A DNA stretch of 8,361 nt from Sphingobacterium sp. (lineage in GTDB: Bacteria; Bacteroidota; Bacteroidia; SpSt-205). The stretch covers positions 1-8,361 of the forward strand of contig JAPYWM010000050.1 in assembly GCA_028276345.1 (NCBI GenBank), written 5' to 3'. Positions 6,141-8,361 of this stretch are shown here, piece after piece; the first letter of the stretch is position 1, and each line of letters begins with the position of its first letter. The notes under the pieces were generated by a model. It worked only from the letters and a program-made list of their open reading frames with translations, was not told where the DNA came from and searched no databases. Position numbers and translations under genes: made by a program.

Positions 6141-8361
6141 ATGGCAAAGCCTCTTCTAATCGTAGAGTCCCCTACCAAAGCGCAGACAATCAGACGCCTT
6201 CTCAAAGGCAAGTATGAGGTGCTGGCCTCGCAGGGGCATGTGCGCGACCTACCTGAAAAAGGCCTAGCCGTAGAAATCACGCCGGACAAGCAGTTCATAC
6301 CCGTATATACCCTTTTGCCTCAGAAAAAAACCATCATAGACAACCTCAAATCGGCTGTTTCTAAGGCGGAGGCGGTCTGGTTGGCTACGGACGAGGACCG
6401 GGAGGGGGAGGCGATTGCGTGGCATCTTTGTCAGGCTTTGGGGCTTGACCCCGCTAAGCCGATTCGGATTACTTTTCACGAGATCACGGAGCGGGCTTTG
6501 CAAAATGCGCTCAAGAAGCCCCGTGCCATCAGCATGAGTTTAGTCAATGCGCAGCAGGCTCGGCGGATTTTAGACCGGCTGGTGGGGTATAAGCTCTCTC
6601 CCCTTTTGTGGCGGGCCTTTCCCCAGGCTAAGGGCAGTTCTTCTAACAAGGCCCGGAAGCCCTCGGCGCTGTCAGCGGGGCGCGTCCAGTCGGCCGCTCT
6701 TCGCTTGGTCGTAGAGCGGGAAGAGGCCATTCACAACCACCAGCCCACGCTCTCCATAGAGGGGCGTATCCTCGTAGAGGCTGCCCAGCCTTTCTGGGCC
6801 AAACTCGTCAAACCCACCTTTACCCAGCTTGCAGAGGCCCGGGCCGCCCTCCCGACCCTGGTAGGCCGTCAGCTACGCATTACCGACATCCAGCAGAAGG
6901 AGAGCCTGGAACATCCCCCAGCGCCTTTCACCACCTCTACCCTCCAGCAGGAGGCTCAGCGAAAACTGGGCTTTTCTATTCGCCGAACGATGGCCACCGC
7001 ACAAGCGCTCTATGAGAAAGGCCACATTACCTACATGCGAACGGATTCCACGCACCTGGCACCTGAAGCCCTCAAAGTCATTCACGAGGTAATTCGTCAG
7101 ACTTTTGGGGAGAGCTACCTGCAGCCGAGGGACCACAGCCGGAAAAAACAAGCCTTTGCGCAGGAAGCCCATGAGGCGATTCGCCCGACAGACCCCACGC
7201 AGTCCGAAATCGGTGACACCCCCGATGAAAAGCGCCTTTACCAGCTCATCTGGAGCCGCACGCTCGCCAGCCAGATGAAACCCGCCCGCTACGAAAAAAC
7301 TCGCATCCTCTTAGAGCCGGAACCGCCCACTACGCCGCTCTTTGTCTTCTCAGCCGAAGGGGCACGGCTCGTCTTTGATGGCTTTCGGCGCCTGTATCAG
7401 ACCCCCCGCGAAGACACCGACGAAACGCCTTTCCCCGCCTTAGCTAAGGACCAGCTCTACCCCTGGAAAGAGCTGATTGTGCGCGAAAAGTGGAATCCCC
7501 CCCCCAGCCGCTTCACCGAAGGCACCCTCGTCAAAGAGCTGGAAGAGCGCGGCATCGGCCGACCCTCCACCTATGTACCCACTATTGAAACCCTCTTCAG
7601 GCGTGACTATATCCGCCGCGAAAATGTTTCTACCCCTCTCCCTGCCTACCGGGAAATCCACCTTTCTGCTTCTGGGAAACTCGAAGAAACTACTATTACC
7701 CCCCCGCCGCGGGAGGAAAAAAACAAACTCGTCCCCACCGACCTCGGCTTCCTCGTGACACGCTTCCTCGTCAAGCACTTTCCGGAGATCGTGGATTATG
7801 ACTTTACCCGGGAAATGGAAGAGCAGCTTGATCGAACCGCTTCCAATGAGGTGGATTGGCAGGACGTCATTCGGAATTTTTACGAGCAATTTGCGCCGAA
7901 AGTAGAAAAGCCTCCGACTGACCCTGACCTCAAGCAGCGTCTTTTAGGCTACGACCCCGTCTCCCAAAAGCCTGTATATGGCCGCTATGGCCGCTACGGC
8001 CCTTATCTCCAGCTGGGAGAGGACAGTGACCCCCAGAAGCGCCGGGCCAACCTCCCCCCTGATAAGCGCTTGGAGACCCTCTCGCTGGAGGAGGCCTTGA
8101 CCCTTCTCAGTTTTCCTCGCACGATCGGCACACATGAGGGCCTGCCGATCGAGGTGCATCACGGCCCTTACGGCTACTACCTCAAATACAACGGCAAAAA
8201 CTACAAGATTCCGCCGGCTTTTAGTCCATTTAGCCTGTCTGTGGAGGAGGCTGTAGAGATTATTTCGGGCCAGGTGCCAAAAGGCTCGGGTGTCATCAAG
8301 CAGTTTCCCGAAAAAGGCATTGAGGTGCGGATAGGGCGGTATGGTCTCTTTTTCACGCATG
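6141..8361 (+). CDS. topA: DNA topoisomerase I (type IA), 3' truncated by window end
   Basis: This enzyme relaxes negative supercoils by passing one strand through a transient break held by a tyrosine. The 740 visible residues start with the classic MAKPLLIVESPTKA. The Toprim acidic residues are E9 and D84/D86/E88 in ATDEDREGEAIAW. The conserved SAGRVQSAALRLVVERE follows, then catalytic Tyr298 in ITYMRTDST, HEAIRPTDP, and the ERGIGRPSTY segment. The C-terminal part (from about residue 600) has the glycine/tyrosine-rich repeats GRYGPYL, HHGPYGYYL and GRYGLFF, matching Toprim C-terminal repeat domains. No cysteine-pair zinc finger is seen in the visible part, as I would expect for Bacteroidota TopA. 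The frame is intact throughout and runs off the right edge. The gene is divergent from the response regulator, with a 39-base spacer. Wobble usage is G-rich around 6360-6480 and C-rich around 7200-7700. Confidence 0.97.
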   Translation, partial: MAKPLLIVESPTKAQTIRRLLKGKYEVLASQGHVRDLPEKGLAVEITPDKQFIPVYTLLPQKKTIIDNLKSAVSKAEAVWLATDEDREGEAIAWHLCQALGLDPAKPIRITFHEITERALQNALKKPRAISMSLVNAQQARRILDRLVGYKLSPLLWRAFPQAKGSSSNKARKPSALSAGRVQSAALRLVVEREEAIHNHQPTLSIEGRILVEAAQPFWAKLVKPTFTQLAEARAALPTLVGRQLRITDIQQKESLEHPPAPFTTSTLQQEAQRKLGFSIRRTMATAQALYEKGHITYMRTDSTHLAPEALKVIHEVIRQTFGESYLQPRDHSRKKQAFAQEAHEAIRPTDPTQSEIGDTPDEKRLYQLIWSRTLASQMKPARYEKTRILLEPEPPTTPLFVFSAEGARLVFDGFRRLYQTPREDTDETPFPALAKDQLYPWKELIVREKWNPPPSRFTEGTLVKELEERGIGRPSTYVPTIETLFRRDYIRRENVSTPLPAYREIHLSASGKLEETTITPPPREEKNKLVPTDLGFLVTRFLVKHFPEIVDYDFTREMEEQLDRTASNEVDWQDVIRNFYEQFAPKVEKPPTDPDLKQRLLGYDPVSQKPVYGRYGRYGPYLQLGEDSDPQKRRANLPPDKRLETLSLEEALTLLSFPRTIGTHEGLPIEVHHGPYGYYLKYNGKNYKIPPAFSPFSLSVEEAVEIISGQVPKGSGVIKQFPEKGIEVRIGRYGLFFTH

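Noticed and set aside
7440..7889. 149-residue minus-strand reading frame
   Set aside because: It is antisense to the conserved core of topA, whose frame is intact and motif-rich there; the product has no recognisable motif.

Overview
The window comes from a fairly GC-rich member of the Bacteroidota. Three things suggest this: the first gene matches the long Bacteroidota-type ABC ATPase/permease family, the prenyl synthase has the 'QKxFTLPL' variant of the usual lower-motif region, and several starts lie just behind a TAnnTTTG-type -7 element with no Shine-Dalgarno sequence. The phylum is an inference and I cannot name a genus.

Layout. (1) Positions 3-4144, plus strand, are a tightly packed run: the C-terminal, membrane half of an ABC ATPase/permease (5' end outside the window), a long-chain polyprenyl diphosphate synthase, a PhoH/YbeZ-type ATPase, and a helical-backbone metal-receptor protein (PF01497-like) without a signal peptide. 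Junctions are a 4-base ATGA overlap, a 26-base gap holding a -7-like box, and a 47-base overlap. (2) Positions 4145-4416 are a gene-free convergent spacer. It holds a probable rho-independent terminator for the plus-strand genes and a 76-bp element that folds perfectly into a three-way junction (outer stem enclosing two GC-rich hairpins). (3) Positions 4417-6101, minus strand, are a two-gene operon: a single-receiver response regulator with a C-terminal membrane anchor, then an exported TPR-like protein whose signal-peptide region overlaps the regulator's 3' end by 67 bases. (4) Positions 6102-6140 are a divergent promoter region built as an inverted repeat, with one -7-like box per direction, each four bases from a start codon. 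(5) From 6141 to the right edge is topA (DNA topoisomerase I), cut by the window end.

How the genes fit together. The plus-strand cluster mixes housekeeping functions (prenyl chain for quinone synthesis, PhoH in RNA/ribosome metabolism) with a transporter and a cytoplasmic metal- or corrin-binding-fold protein. No shared pathway is evident, so the arrangement looks like compact packing rather than a functional system. The response regulator/TPR pair may form an envelope-linked signalling unit, but neither a histidine kinase nor an output domain is present here. I see no CRISPR array, rRNA, tRNA, insertion sequence or defence system. The best candidates for something undescribed are the three-way-junction element, the mirrored divergent promoter with probable leaderless transcripts, and the membrane-anchored receiver protein.
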